Source of the DNA: Diphasiastrum complanatum
Taxonomy: Eukaryota; Streptophyta; Lycopodiopsida; Lycopodiales; Lycopodiaceae
NCBI GenBank assembly: GCA_029204225.1
Contig: CM055097.1
Span: 38,615,106-38,679,105 of the forward strand
Length of the DNA: 64,000 bases
Reading direction: 5' to 3'
In this document: one piece after another, positions 49,584 to 61,336 of the stretch
Layout: the number at the start of each line of letters is the position of its first letter
Position numbering within the stretch: position 1 is the first letter of the stretch
Notes under the pieces: model-generated
Seen by the model: only the letters and a program-made list of their open reading frames with translations
The model's database searches: none
Told to the model about the DNA's origin: nothing
Made by a program: the position numbers and the translations under genes

Positions 49584-50679
49584 ATAAGATGTGCCTCCTA
49601 AAACACAATCCTGTGTGCTTTTGGCAGACTAGGGAGGATCTGCTTTCCAGATTCACGGGATTTAGAGATCAGTATGGCGAAGTTATGTACAAAGACAAGG
49701 ACCTCCGGGATTCTATTCTCAACTTTGTTCTTGCAGGACGCGATACAACCGCCATAACGCTTTCGTGGCTGGTCTATCTGCTTTGCAGTAATCCAGATGT
49801 ACTGGATAAAATAAGTGCAGAGTTGACAAGTGTTCTGGGTGATACGAAGAATGTGAATATCTCGGAGTTTTGTGAACTTTTGACCCCAGAACATCTGGCT
49901 CAGTTACACTATTTGCATGCGGCCGTGAATGAGGCTCTGCGTCTCTACCCTCCCGTACCACGGGTAAAGCTGCTCCATATTCCCTGAATATCTTATTTTT
50001 GTGTGTGTTTTTGTTTTTGAGAGAGAGGTAGGTGTGGCGCTACTAAGGTCTTCCTTATTGTCTACCTTCAGGATGGGAAAAATGCACTCAATGACGATGT
50101 ACTTCCTGATGGGACAAAGGTGAAAGCAGGTGACAGAATTCTGTATCTACCATACTCAATGGGCAGAATGGAGTTCTTATGGGGTAATGACGCACTTAAG
50201 TTCAAGCCAGAGCGCTGGTTTAAAGATAACGAGTTTCAGTCAGAATCACCATACAAATTCAGTGTTTTCCAGGTGTGTGCATGCCTGCATTTGACAGTTC
50301 TGGCATTGTCGATCAGTAGATGTTGCATTGCAATTGCAAAATCAAAATTGCATCTCTTTCTCAGAGTAGAACTTCCATAACAAATTTGTGAATTCTACCT
50401 GCGGATAATTGTATGTGATCTGCAACAAACTGAGAGCTACTATAAAATGTTACATACAAAAGATTATCATGTTGTTGATGAGATTGAGGTGCATTCGTGC
50501 AGGCCGGACCTCGTGCGTGCTTGGGAAAAGACTCGGCATACCTGCAACTCAAAATTACTGCAGCTGTACTCATCAGATTTTTCCAATTCAAACTCGTGCC
50601 AAACCATATAGTCCATTATCGTCTGGGATTGGTTCTGCAGATGATCAATGGTGTAAAAGTCTTTGTATCTACACGTTAA
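47618..50679 (+). CDS. Cytochrome P450, CYP704-like, copy B (complete, six exons)
   Basis: Exons: 47618-47986, 48846-49061, 49215-49508, 49628-49963, 50072-50272 and 50503-50679. All introns are GT-AG and phase 0 (859, 153, 119, 108 and 230 bp), joining to a 530-aa protein with no internal stop. It has an N-terminal membrane anchor (about 25-47), the hinge GPPRWPLVG (58-66), the I-helix AGRDTT (329-334), EALR of the ExxR motif (395-398), PERW (451-454), and the heme loop FQAGPRACLG spanning the last intron, with the axial Cys at about 478. Motif wording and length match CYP704. That family hydroxylates long-chain fatty acids at the omega end in the ER, feeding cutin, suberin or sporopollenin; the substrate here is inferred only. 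An upstream in-frame TTG at 47,603 is not used as start. Every diagnostic residue is present. Confidence 0.92.
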
Positions 50680-51189
50680 TGGCTACCAGCCTCACCAAAC
50701 GCTACTCACTGCATTTGCCACCTCATGTCTACTAAAATTCTGTAGTGAGTGGAATTATGGTGCTTTCAATCTAAGCCTTTGCAACACGTAATTTGAGCTT
50801 CTCTTGTTTAGTCAAATGCTTTTACTTTCACTGCACCTTTATTAATCATTGTCCACAACTTTTCAGCATTGTTCACAATAATTGAAATATAATAAGATTT
50901 TCTCTTTCCAACCTTCAACTTGCATGAAATTGATATTAGAATTTGGTATACAATTCTAAACTCTTCTCCATTTACTTGCAAAATGATATGATGAGCTCAA
51001 CTCATTTGTTAATGAACTTTTCAAGTTTTTCTTGAGCATTATGTTGGTGTGTAATCCTGCACACCATAGAAAGATGGTCGCGTGAGGGTATTTGTTGTCC
51101 CATAAGCATCATGTTGGTGAGTAATTGGTTAGATATATGATGAAAACGGTTGGATGTACTCAGCCCACATGGTTATCAACATGATATTA
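50680..51189. other. Intergenic DNA downstream of P450 copy B
   Basis: Presumed 3' UTR and terminator. The phrase catgttggtg/tatgttggtg with agtaat/tgtaat recurs at about 51,040 and 51,110, a small local duplication. Confidence 0.4.
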
Positions 51190-53400
51190 GAGCCTCAAAC
51201 ATCTTTTCCTTTCTTAAGATGTCCAAGAATCTTAAGATGCTCTTTATGTTCCGCCAAAGTCTTACTAAAGACTAGGTTATCATCCAAAAACACTACTACA
51301 AATCTTCTCAAATATGGCCTGAACAAATCGTTCACATCATTTGTTAAAAAGTCGCTGGTGCATTGGTCAAACCAAATGGAAGCAACAAAAACTCTTAGTG
51401 TCCAAACCGAGTTCAAAGACTCGTATCCTCTACCTTAATGCGAATTTGATGATACTCTGACCTTAGATCTATCATGGTAAAGTACCTTGCACCACCAAGA
51501 TAATCTATCAGGTCATCCATGCATGGTATAGTCTACGAAAAACCTTATAGTCCCATCCTTCTTGGCGACTAGAATCACTGGTGATGCCCAAGGAGACTTA
51601 CTAGGTTTAACCACCCTAATCCTTTCTCTAGATACTCACGTAATTGCGTTTGTACCTCAGTCTCTTCCGATGCACTCATCCTATAAGGGTGTTGTGTAAT
51701 CGGAATTGAACAAGGTATAAGGTCAATCTTGTGATCTACAAACCTTTCAGGTGGTAAACCTACAAAAAGGTCTAGAAAAACCTCATTGAATTCTTGCCTA
51801 AGTTCACTATAGGCTTCAAATTCAGGAGTGTTCTCACTAGGTATATTCATGGCATTTAAATTTAAGAATCTCATCATTGCAACAAATTAGTCTTTTGTGA
51901 AAACATAAATAAAATTTATACTATATGTTCTTTATTAAAGAGTTAAGCTCATGCTTAGAGTAAGGTTTAATACCAATAGCATCAACACTTAAACTAGCAC
52001 TAATCTTTATTAAAAAACAATCATGCATAAAAGTTAAAGATTTTTCAACAAAATCAATTTTCAAATATTTATTCATAATGTCATTGCCACATTTGCCAAA
52101 TTAACGGCATGGAATTTTAGTTTTTCATTATAATCCTGTATGTGCAATGGTACATTAGGGACCACATAATCCATGGGTTCGGAATTACATCTAGTCGTCG
52201 TTGTCACACAATATTTCTTCTCACTTTTTTTGATAAGAAGGTTTAGCATCTGCACCAAATTTGCATTTATAAAATTATGAGTGAATCTTGTGTCAAAAAA
52301 TACTTTAACAACATTTCCTCCAATATTATCTTTCATGCAAATTAAGTCATTAGGTCCATAAAACATTGAACTAAAAAAGCAAATATCCATCTCATTACTT
52401 TGAGATATGATACATGAAGTTGAGGCTTTGCTTTTGACACAATCCCATGCAAGGTGACCCTCTCCATTGCACTTGAAGCAAAGATTTTTCTTTCGAGCTT
52501 CAGTTAGGTCTTTCTTGCCACCTTGATGTTTATTGAAGTGGTGTTTGGATATCTTAGAATTAGGATTTAAAGATGTCTCATTGGTAACTTCTTTATCCTT
52601 TCTGTTCAATTGGAAACTCTTCTTTTGCTCATTAGGGTGATGACTCTTAGGTGGCTTAGGAGTATCATCAAAAAAATTTGCAGTCCTAATAGCATCTTCT
52701 AGGGTGTTAGGATGGTTCCTTCTAACATCCACTTGATAGTCTTTAGGTAATCCATCAATAAACATGAGCTTCTGTATCTTTGGAGGTATTTCACTATAAA
52801 GAGGAGTAAGATACTCATGGAAATCTTGAATGAATTGATCAAGGTCTTAGTCATGGTTAATCCCGAAAGCTTTTGGAAATGTTCATAGTCATCTAACAAG
52901 GGAAGAAAGTAATCCTTGAATACTAGGCAAAATGTCTCTCATGTTAAGGGTTGTTTTTCTTTGGCTACTAAATCCTCCCACCAAACTAAGGCATAGTGGC
53001 GGTGGAGAGTTTTTCACTTTCAGAAAATGTATTCACGACAAAATATATACTCCAAACATTAAGCCATGAATTAACTACTTATAAACTCATCTCTTTCTTT
53101 TTCCCTTTATAAAATTTTATGGGAGGAGGTAGTACATGCTTTTGATGACTAGCCAACTTATATTCGAGGGCTTGATTCTTCAAACTAGTTTCATGAAGTT
53201 GTTGGTTTGTTTCTTGGATTTCTGAGTAGAGAATTTGTAGTGCTTGTGCCACACTATCAGGTTTAGATAAATCAAAGGTAGGATTAGAAGGTTGATTGAT
53301 CCATGGGAGTGTCTTAATCGTAATCCTAGTTTTCAAAGCATCAACAAAGAAAGTAAAATTAGGAAAAGACAATTACAAGTTCATTCCAAGCTCCATATGC
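51190..53400 (-). pseudogene. Ty3 retrotransposon gag-protease-RT remnant
   Basis: On the minus strand, from right to left: gag (53,372-52,700) with a TANFFDD segment; a zinc knuckle CFKCNGEGHLAWDC at about 52,450-52,490; a protease whose active site reads FDTRFTHNF where DTGA/DSGA is expected; the pre-RT segment LPPERFVDHKIDLIP and PYRMSASEE (51,700-51,780); and the RT block LFRPYLRRFVVVFLDD (about 51,280-51,330). RNase H and integrase are missing at the left end. Several frameshifts. It belongs to a different Ty3 lineage from the 24-39 kb elements, closer to chromovirus-type pol by motif. Confidence 0.7.
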
Positions 53401-54104
53401 TTAAATCCCAAAAAAAAAGCTTAAAACTTTTAGATTCAATCTCATGAAAATGACTCAAAACTCATCCAAGTTTTCATTTACATGTTGACTCACTCTTTTA
53501 GTTTTTTATAACATCACTCATAATGTACTAAATTTGATGGCAAGCTTCCATTTACATTTATCAATCAAGATGGTTTCATCTATGTTTGTAGTAATGTGGA
53601 ATGGAGAACTATCATTTGTTTTGGTAAGAATTGCTAGCAAATTCTTTCTCGTTCTTCTTTAATTTCAAAAATTAAGAAGTGAATGAATTTACAATCCCTT
53701 AACCAAAACAACTTTCCCTTTAAAGTAAAATCAACTTCCCTGCACAAAAACCAAATTTTTTTTTTGTCTATTTTCACTTATCCAAGGTTCAAATAGACTA
53801 AAAATTAGATTTGAAGTTGAGCGTGATAACACTGGCTACAGATAACTCTGATTGAAAAAGAAATTCAAAAACTAACACTTACATAATTTCATTCAGCTAA
53901 TATAGAGATTTACAAGAGTCAAAAAAATATATCTTACAAGCCTTTAAGACTATTTATGTCAGTCTTTGTATATGTACAAAAGTTGGTAACCGCCAACCGC
54001 CTTTGGGATATTTGTTTGTCCAACTGTTTTAGGGTTACTCATAAGTTGGTGAAGTCGGTCAGCAAAAAGGAAAAACTAAGAAATGCCGGAAAGGCGTAGG
54101 TGCC
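53401..54104 (-). other. Probable 5' leader and LTR end of the Ty3 element
   Basis: The minus strand has tgttatcacgctc near 53,835-53,823, a degenerate match to an initiator-Met primer site, preceded on that strand by ctgtagcca. LTR limits could not be found. Confidence 0.3.
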
Positions 54105-54350
54105 TAACAATGATTTCTAAGGTATTCTGGCCACTTGGCCAGTGTGTCGCATTTTTCGCTGAGGAGTGAAAAAGGCAAAATAAATTAGAAGAATGACAAT
54201 ATCACTATCATAGAACTTGACATACAAGGAAGGATCATAGTTACCTTAAAATGATTTCTAAGATATTCTGGCCACTTGGCCAGTGTGTTGCATATTTTGC
54301 TAAGGAGCGAAAAATGCGAAGGTGTCTTAAAATGATTTCTAAGGCATAGA
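54105..54350. repeat. 141-bp direct repeats (two full, one partial)
   Basis: The word tgatttctaag occurs at 54,111, 54,252 and 54,333; the first two are followed by ctggccacttggccagtgtg, itself a perfect palindrome core (ggccacttggcc-like). Confidence 0.7.
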
Positions 54351-54839
54351 AAATCTTAACAGGGAAAAAATGTGAAGGCCTAAAAATATGTTGTCGGCCT
54401 TCGATTTTTTAAGATGCTCATTACTTGAACGATTTTTTTTAAGATTGAGCATAAGAAATCTAACATGTGGCACTATCGAAAGTGCGAAATGCAACAACTG
54501 TACAAGTGTTGATTAGTGACAGTGACGACCGATTTACCGATGTGGCAGGAGTGGCCAAGTGCACTCAAAACATTGTATATTCGAAAGTGCTTTAGTAGTT
54601 TGTTTGGAGTAAAAGTAAGGGTTAGAGTTAGGATATTAGATTTTATGATTATGGTTAAGATTTCATAGTTAGATTTATGGATTGTGGACATGCAATAGGG
54701 TTTTGGTTAGATGTTAGAAAAGATTAGGATTGGGATTTGGATTAGGATTAAGTATGGTAGGATAAGAGTGAAAGTTAGGTTAGTTTGTAAATTTTAGGAT
54801 TATTGTTGGAGATTGTGTTTGGAGTTTTAGAGCGTGTCT

Positions 54840-55075
54840 CTATGTATGTATGTGTGTATATGTATGTATGTATATATGTATAAATGTGTTTTTTTGTGTA
54901 TATGTATGTGTGTATATGTGTACATGTATGTATATGTATCTTCTATACATATAGCTATATGTATGTGTATATGTGTATATGTCTAGGTGTGTATATGTAT
55001 GTATATGTATGGATGTGTATATGTGTGTATGTACATATGTCAAAGTGTGTATATATGTATGTATGTACATTTCAA
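54840..55075. repeat. TGTATA/TATG-rich microsatellite
   Basis: About 235 bp of variable tgtatatg and tatgtatg units. It creates false Tyr/Val/Cys-rich and His/Thr-rich ORFs on both strands. Confidence 0.9.
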
Positions 55076-55094
55076 TAAATGTAAATATTTTTTT

Positions 55095-56025
55095 TGTAGT
55101 TGGTAAATATTATTGTTTGTTTGTTGACATAGACTTTGCTACACCTTCCACTTGGGAAGATGTAACCTTTAAATTTGAAGAGACTCTTATTGTTGCAAGC
55201 ATTTAGATGTAAGCATCTGCAATTATACTCGATCACTTTGTGTACAACTGTAGAGGCCTACAGTGAAAACTGTAAACAAATTAGAGCTATCCCAATTTGA
55301 AAGTTTTATATCCTCCTAGGTGGAAGTTGTTGCATAGCTCATATCACACAACAAACAGATACAGTTTGAGAGCGATCTGCAAGGAAGGTTTGCCGTGATC
55401 TATATTTGCACCTTATTTGATGAAAAACTATGAACATTGAATCCAATCAACAAGCATGTTAGTTTCTTATGTCAATAATGTTGATAAGGAATTATCTTGA
55501 CCAAATACATTGCATAGTTTAAGGCTTAGAAATGTAGAGTGATACAATGTTAAATGTTTAATGTTGTTGTTATGATTTGTCTCATGTTTTGTCTATATTG
55601 TGTCCTTTGTTCTTTGTAGATTAAATTTTGTATATTAGCTAATGCCACTTTTCTTTTTGTAGATGGTTCAGATTGTTGTAAGGCATCAAACATTTGTACG
55701 TGATATTTTGGAGCTGTTGTCAAAAGTTGCAGTGTTATATTGGTCATTGATCAATATACGTACTTTTTGTACTTACAGCAGCTCGATGGACATTTTCTTC
55801 CACGAAATAGACACTTAGTAACAGATGTGGAAGAGTTTATGTGTAATATTAGACAACATATGAAATAATGAATCATTTGTGAGACTTGACAATTTAAGAC
55901 AAATGCTAGAGCAAATTCACCGTATGCATGAATTTATTGATGAAACTCTACGTCCTATTGAAATGCATACTCTTTTGGATTTATCAAATTTTCAAGGGTT
56001 AACTTTCATGAAATGTTTGTAACTC
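55095..56025 (+). pseudogene. Unidentified decayed coding remnant (up to four exon-like blocks)
   Basis: Protein-like blocks occur in order on the plus strand: DFATPSTWEDVTFKFEETL (about 55,132-55,190); QIVVRHQTFVRDILELLSK (about 55,669-55,725), preceded by a ttttgtag acceptor-like site; LDGHFLPRNRHLVTDVEEFM (about 55,782-55,841), preceded by cttacag; and LRQMLEQIHRMHEFIDETLR (about 55,896-55,955). The last two lie in different frames 20-odd bases apart with a double stop between, so at least one frameshift exists. I do not recognise the family. It looks like a degraded host gene or transposon ORF with introns. Confidence 0.35.
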
Positions 56026-56103
56026 ATATGGTCCTAAGTCGTGCTTTGTTAAATCGTCTGTGTAAATTACGTCAGCTATTCGATTAATTCTACTTAGGAT
56101 GCC

Positions 56104-56104
56104 C

Positions 56105-56159
<55 letters not shown>
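56104..56159. repeat. (CT)n microsatellite
   Basis: A 56-bp pure CT run. Confidence 0.95.
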
Positions 56160-56163
<4 letters not shown>

Positions 56164-56479
56164 GAGAAAACAATCCACAATCAGCCTCTTGCCATCGTCA
56201 AAAGCATTGCTCACCACCCAAAATGCCCTCATGTCCAAAATGCAAACCATCTGTAATCGACATCCGACCAAAACACAAACCATCTGCAATCAACGTCCGG
56301 TCGCTCCAACTTGCATGGCATCTATTCAATCTTGTGCTGCACGGCAAGACGAACCCGCATCAACAAACCGAGCTCCAAGCAATTCAATATGCACAGAGAA
56401 ATGTGTGCTCAAGCCAAGAACCCTAAACCCTAAATCCAGAAAATTGTAAAGATATCAAATTTTTGAGAAACCAATGCAT

Positions 56480-56760
56480 GCGCATGCACACTTATACACA
56501 AATCATACACAAATCCACATACACACACACACACACCATTGGCCACATAAATCACACACACCATCGAACAAAAATCATACACAGATACACACGCACACTC
56601 ATACACAAATCCATAAACGCACACACACACATCATCGACCGCCCGCCATCGACGAGCACACTATGCTAGACTACCCACACGCATGCACAAATATACGCAC
56701 TCTCACTAATACACACACATACATATAAACACATGCACTCACATACATACACACACATAC
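56480..56760. repeat. CA/ACAC-rich low-complexity tract
   Basis: Degenerate acacac and catacac units over about 280 bp. It produces spurious His/Thr-rich ORFs. Confidence 0.85.
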
Positions 56761-56856
56761 ATCAGCCACCTATCAACGACCATCAGCTTTCCTCCTAAAC
56801 CATAGGCCACCATCCAAATCATCGGCCGTCACCCAGATCGCCTACCACCGTCAACC

Positions 56857-57250
56857 TTTTTATTAAGATACTCCATGTGCTATTGTTGAACATGGTTAAA
56901 TTTTGACCCCTACTATGGCCGAGATGTATAAGATATGTTAGATATTCAAGATGCGAGATGTGCGAAATCGGTCGCCATCCAAATCATCGAGCGTCACCTA
57001 GATCTGCATGCACTCTTTTCTCTCTCTCTCTCTCTCTCTCTCTCATGAATCTTATTTTATTAAGATACTCCCTTTGCTATTGTTGAACATGGTTAAATTT
57101 TGACCCCTACTATGGGTGAGATGTGTGAGATATGTTAGATATTCGAGATGCGAGATGTGCGAGATCGGCCGCCACCTAGATCGGCCGTCATCGCCCATCA
57201 ACGACGGCCTATGTTTATCCAAATATTCTCCTTCACACAAGTGTTCAAAA
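56857..57250. repeat. 197-bp tandem duplication with CT microsatellite
   Basis: Copies start at 56,857 and 57,054 (ttttattaagatactcc) and share gttgaacatggttaaatttt and ttagatattc. A (CT)n run (57,019-57,044) lies at the junction. Confidence 0.8.
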
Positions 57251-57406
57251 AAAAAAAACACTCGCCTTAGAGCAAGTTTTACCCCCTCTGCCGCAGTCAA
57301 CCTTCCGCCATATGTTTCTTTCTCTCTACTATGGTTGTCTTCAGCTTGATAAGTACTCTCAAACTTGCTAATAGCACCTTTGATCATGTCTCTATTGAAG
57401 ACATGC

Positions 57407-57850
57407 ACCATCTCTCAAGGTTTGATGAGCTTGGAGAAGATCTTGATCTTCAATAGAATCTAACAAACAAATTCTCTCCCTCTTTTGATGCACAGAAGTG
57501 ATTGTTGATAATTAATGGCTCACAAAAATGATGAATGCCCTAATATCATGACATCATGACAAAATTTTAGGTTTAGCTATGGAGCATCATAATTACCATA
57601 GAAGACACTAGAACCTTGGAAGCAAGAGACCACCCTCTCTCAAGTTTTGTTGAGCTCGAAAAAGATCTGGATCTTCAATAGCATATGACACAAACAAACT
57701 CTCTTGATCCTTTGATGCATGCAAGGAAGTGATTGCTACTAGTCAATGGTGAACAATGAAAGCTCTGATATCATGACAAATTTCAGGCCTAGCTATAAAG
57801 CACTATAACCACAATAGGAGCCACTAAAACCTCGGAAGCAAGAGAGAAGT
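57407..57850. repeat. 222-bp tandem duplication
   Basis: Copies start near 57,407 and 57,629 (shared ctctcaag, gatcttcaatag, aagtgattg, gaagcaagaga). The second copy contains gctctgatatcatga, resembling a minus-strand primer site next to an LTR end, so the unit may come from an LTR retrotransposon. Confidence 0.7.
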
Positions 57851-59809
57851 TCACAAGGATGATGAAGAACACCAAACACACATTTAACTAGAATTCCATT
57901 CCTTAATAACTACCTCGAGCAAGTGTTGGACTAAATGAAAATGTGCATGACATGAGCATGGAGGCTCCTCAATATACCAAATCTAGATCCACAAGTAAAA
58001 GCTTATTTATGGGATACACAATGAGGTCACTACTAGGCGACTTCGACCCACTTACTAATAAACAAAGTCTTTGCGATTGCCCTATGATTTACGTACACTT
58101 GTAGGTTTGACTAGCCAAAATTGGGCAAAATAGGAAACACATTCTTTTTTTAAATTATTAGAAAACGATTTAAACAAAAGCGGTCTTGTGGCTGCATATG
58201 ATGGGCTTGAAGGGCATGTTACAACACAAGGAGATCTAGCAGGGCAAACTGGAGTGAAGAGGAGATGGTGCTGAATTTGAAAGCTCAAGTCTTAGGCTTG
58301 AGCAAGCAAACAATGATTTGAAGGGTACAACATTACAGCTAGAAGGAGAGTAATCCTGCAAATATCTCAAAACAATAAGGTGCCTCACCTTTTTTACATG
58401 TGCCCAACTATGCATCTTCCAAGAAATAATTGCCAAGACCTCACGTAGTTTGCACGATTTAATAGAACAATAATTTTTGCTCAAGACCTCACACGAATAA
58501 AATCAATTCTTCAATCAGAGAGTATTTGCTGTTAATCAAACCGTTCCTGATCACCTACACAGGACACTTCACGTAAAACCAGCTCTCTCATTATTAAAAC
58601 TTTCATGATCCTCTCTGATAACGTAATTCTTATTTCATGACAAAAGGTGATCTAAATCTGATCTCTCGCAATAATTCAAAAATTTGACGAAAAAAGAGCA
58701 ACTATGCATGACTCTCACTTGTACATGCACCACCATTCCAGCACACAAGCCACATGTCACCATACGATAAAAAGGAGAACATTCGTGAGATCTACAAGTC
58801 ACTGTTCCTAGTTTAATAACCATGAAACTGCAAAAACGACTTGTGCTTAATTTGTGATCAGAAACTTCGTCATCTCATCAATCTGATTAGCGCTATACAA
58901 CTTGAAACTCGGTGATGAGACATATAAGCCTCTTCTCAACACAATCTCAATTTGATTAGTTGTATGATATTGTTTGCTCAGCCATAAAATTATTCTACAT
59001 TGGGAGAAGCAAAGGTGCTTGACCAACAGGCTGCAAAATTTTTACTAGCTGATTCAACTATCAGAAATGTTAGCACACCAAACTTTATAGGTGCATTCCT
59101 GCCAAAGCACTTTCATGCACATGAGCATCATCAATGCAGCAACATACCAAGGTGATCCAAGAAAAGACTTATTACAAAATCCTAAAGCATAATGAAAGAC
59201 CAATGATGTATAACAAGCTTGATCTCCCTTCCCAAACAAACATTCAAACCACCCAAAGACTCACAAATTTCATCCCGTAAACAACTATGGTCCAGCGTAA
59301 ATTGTAAATCTTATCCAATAGCAACTCAAGTATGTTTCCATCAAGTATCAAAGTTCATATTATATAGTAAACCTAACTGGCAAATAATCAGTGCCTTGTG
59401 AGGGGGCGAATTCTTACTCGGCAAATGAATTATGTACAACCAATAGAGGTCAGGCCTTATGGCATCACAGGCACCTAGATATAAAACATCCTAGCTTCAT
59501 AAACTCACCAAAACCAAGGTTGTAAAGAGCAATATTGGCCCTAAAATCAGAAACCTATCTAAACCAAGAACAGTAAAATCTCAATTTTTCTAATTTGACA
59601 TAAATGTGTTAACTAACCATTCTAGGGGATCTACCTGCAGACAGTGCCAAAACTTTCATTGAAATTTCAGAACCATCTTCTCCAAATTGTTTCAAGGCAC
59701 CCGCCCTAAATGGAACCTGTACTGGCCAAAAAAAGTCCTTAAGTGAAACATTAAAAAAAGTCCCAACACTTCAAAAAAAAATTATTGAGGTTGGTAACCA
59801 GAAACAATT
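57851..59809. other. Intergenic DNA, one coiled-coil-like scrap
   Basis: On the plus strand at about 58,190-58,352, frame-broken reading gives AAYDGLEGHVTTQGDL and EQANNDLKGTTLQLEGE, a coiled-coil-like remnant of unknown family. Nothing else is supported. Confidence 0.3.
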
Positions 59810-60116
59810 ATTGAGGTTGTGAACCAGAAACAAAACTGACAGGAGACAAGAACATGAATCAAGAAAAGAAAATCCACTCAAAAGAAAACAAAAACAGGCA
59901 ATTTTAGCCACAGCAGGTTACTATGAGTATGCATAGTTAAAACATTCCTTTTCTCAAAAGAAAAAATTATTGACGTTGTTAACCAGAAACAAAACTGACA
60001 GGAGACAAGAACATGATTCAAGAAAAGAAAATCCACTCAAAAGAAAACAAAAATAGGCAATTTTAGCCACAGCAGGTTACTATGAGTATGCATAGCTAAA
60101 ACATTCCTTTTCTACT
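59810..60116. repeat. 159-bp tandem duplication
   Basis: Copies begin near 59,810 and 59,969; aaccagaaacaaaactgaca is at 59,822 and 59,981. Identity is high (a handful of differences), so the duplication is recent. Confidence 0.9.
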
Positions 60117-61325
60117 TAACAAAGCCTTTATAATGCCTGTGTTCTAAAGCTGACTCGTGTTATCACTAAAACAAATAAAATGTAACCAGAGTAGCGATTG
60201 GATAAAAGTTAAAACCAAAAGTCAAGGTTGTACGACAAGCAGATTAGAGCTTCGAAGTTCCAAGTATGATCACCTTCATATATATTCTTAGATGTATGCT
60301 GTTCAACTACAATGAACACCTCAACACCCTGATCTATTTCAACTATTAACATTGGCAATTATTACATTTAAATGTAGGTCGTTTGCACTATTGCACTAAC
60401 AAGGGTAAGAATGCTGATCACAACTCAAAGCAAGGTGAGAGTTGACTCATATGTGTTGAATCTAATGCATGTCCAGACTCATGTGCACACAAAGCAGCTT
60501 TGATACCTAGAGGAAAAGCAGCTGTAAAAGGCTTTTTCGGAGAATTGTTTAGGGCATTACAAGGACTTCTGCATGGTTTTGTGTCGGTTGAGGGCCTTTT
60601 TTCTTGGAAAAACCAGTTACCATGCAAATTCATTATAGAAGTAGGGCATACAACTAATGGGGGTTTGGATATAAGCCTCCTTGATCCCATGATGATCTGC
60701 AAACAAGTTCCTCTCGCTCTGCTATATAAGATGAGGATCGAGACACAATTGCAAATCCCTCCTTTGTCTCTCTCTTGCAGGTAGGGAGGGATGAAGATAG
60801 AACAAGAGGAGAACTTTTCTACTTTTCTCCATTACCTTCTTCGCTTGAGATCAAAGCTCTAAATGTATAGTTGGCTTGTTTTCTCCATTATCTCCTTTGG
60901 TTAAAATTATATCTTCTTTGGACAAGATCTTGTTCCAAGGTTTGTAATGTTGCATATTTAAGAAGCACTAGTGTAGATCATGATGTAACAGCTACAAATA
61001 TGTACTATATTTCACACACATGCACAGAAATTTTTTTTAGCACCACGAACACCCCAGTGTGTAAGTGGTTTCAACACAAATCGATTATTTTTAGCTCAAA
61101 ACTACAATATCACAAACATACTATAAATCTAGGGTAGCAATTGAAATAAATACAAAAGCATGCAATTTTTAAGCTTGTGGAGGCTACCCATAGAATTTTA
61201 GACCATCACAGTCTACAAGCTACGAAATCTCCACCATCAATTGTAAATGTAGCTTAAACAAGTGTAAACAGAACCGGCAACTCTCTGACTAGTTTATGAA
61301 GAGTTAGACATACAAATCTTGGGTT
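60117..61325. other. Region downstream of the PHD-like gene
   Basis: No supported CDS. A plus-strand gctatataagatg at about 60,719 is a TATA-like motif followed by a CT-rich leader, possibly an isolated LTR promoter. If the candidate donor at 61,326-61,327 is used, part of this stretch is a 3'-UTR intron of the gene at 61,337. Confidence 0.35.
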
Positions 61326-61331
61326 ACCTGC
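61326..61331 (-). other. Candidate splice donor just after the stop codon
   Basis: The minus strand reads cag then gtaacc, 6 nt after the TGA (61,337-61,339). A 3'-UTR intron would explain the long gap to any visible terminator. Sequence match only. Confidence 0.3.
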
Positions 61332-61336
61332 GAAGG

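Noticed and set aside
54840-56760. His/Thr/Tyr-rich ORFs
   Set aside because: Products of TATG, CT and CA low-complexity tracts.
60418-60702. Minus-strand 94-aa ORF near the PHD-like gene
   Set aside because: No domain, and it overlaps an equally long plus-strand ORF, as expected by chance.
60715-60790. Plus-strand TATA-like promoter with CT-rich leader
   Set aside because: No ORF or second LTR follows; could be chance.
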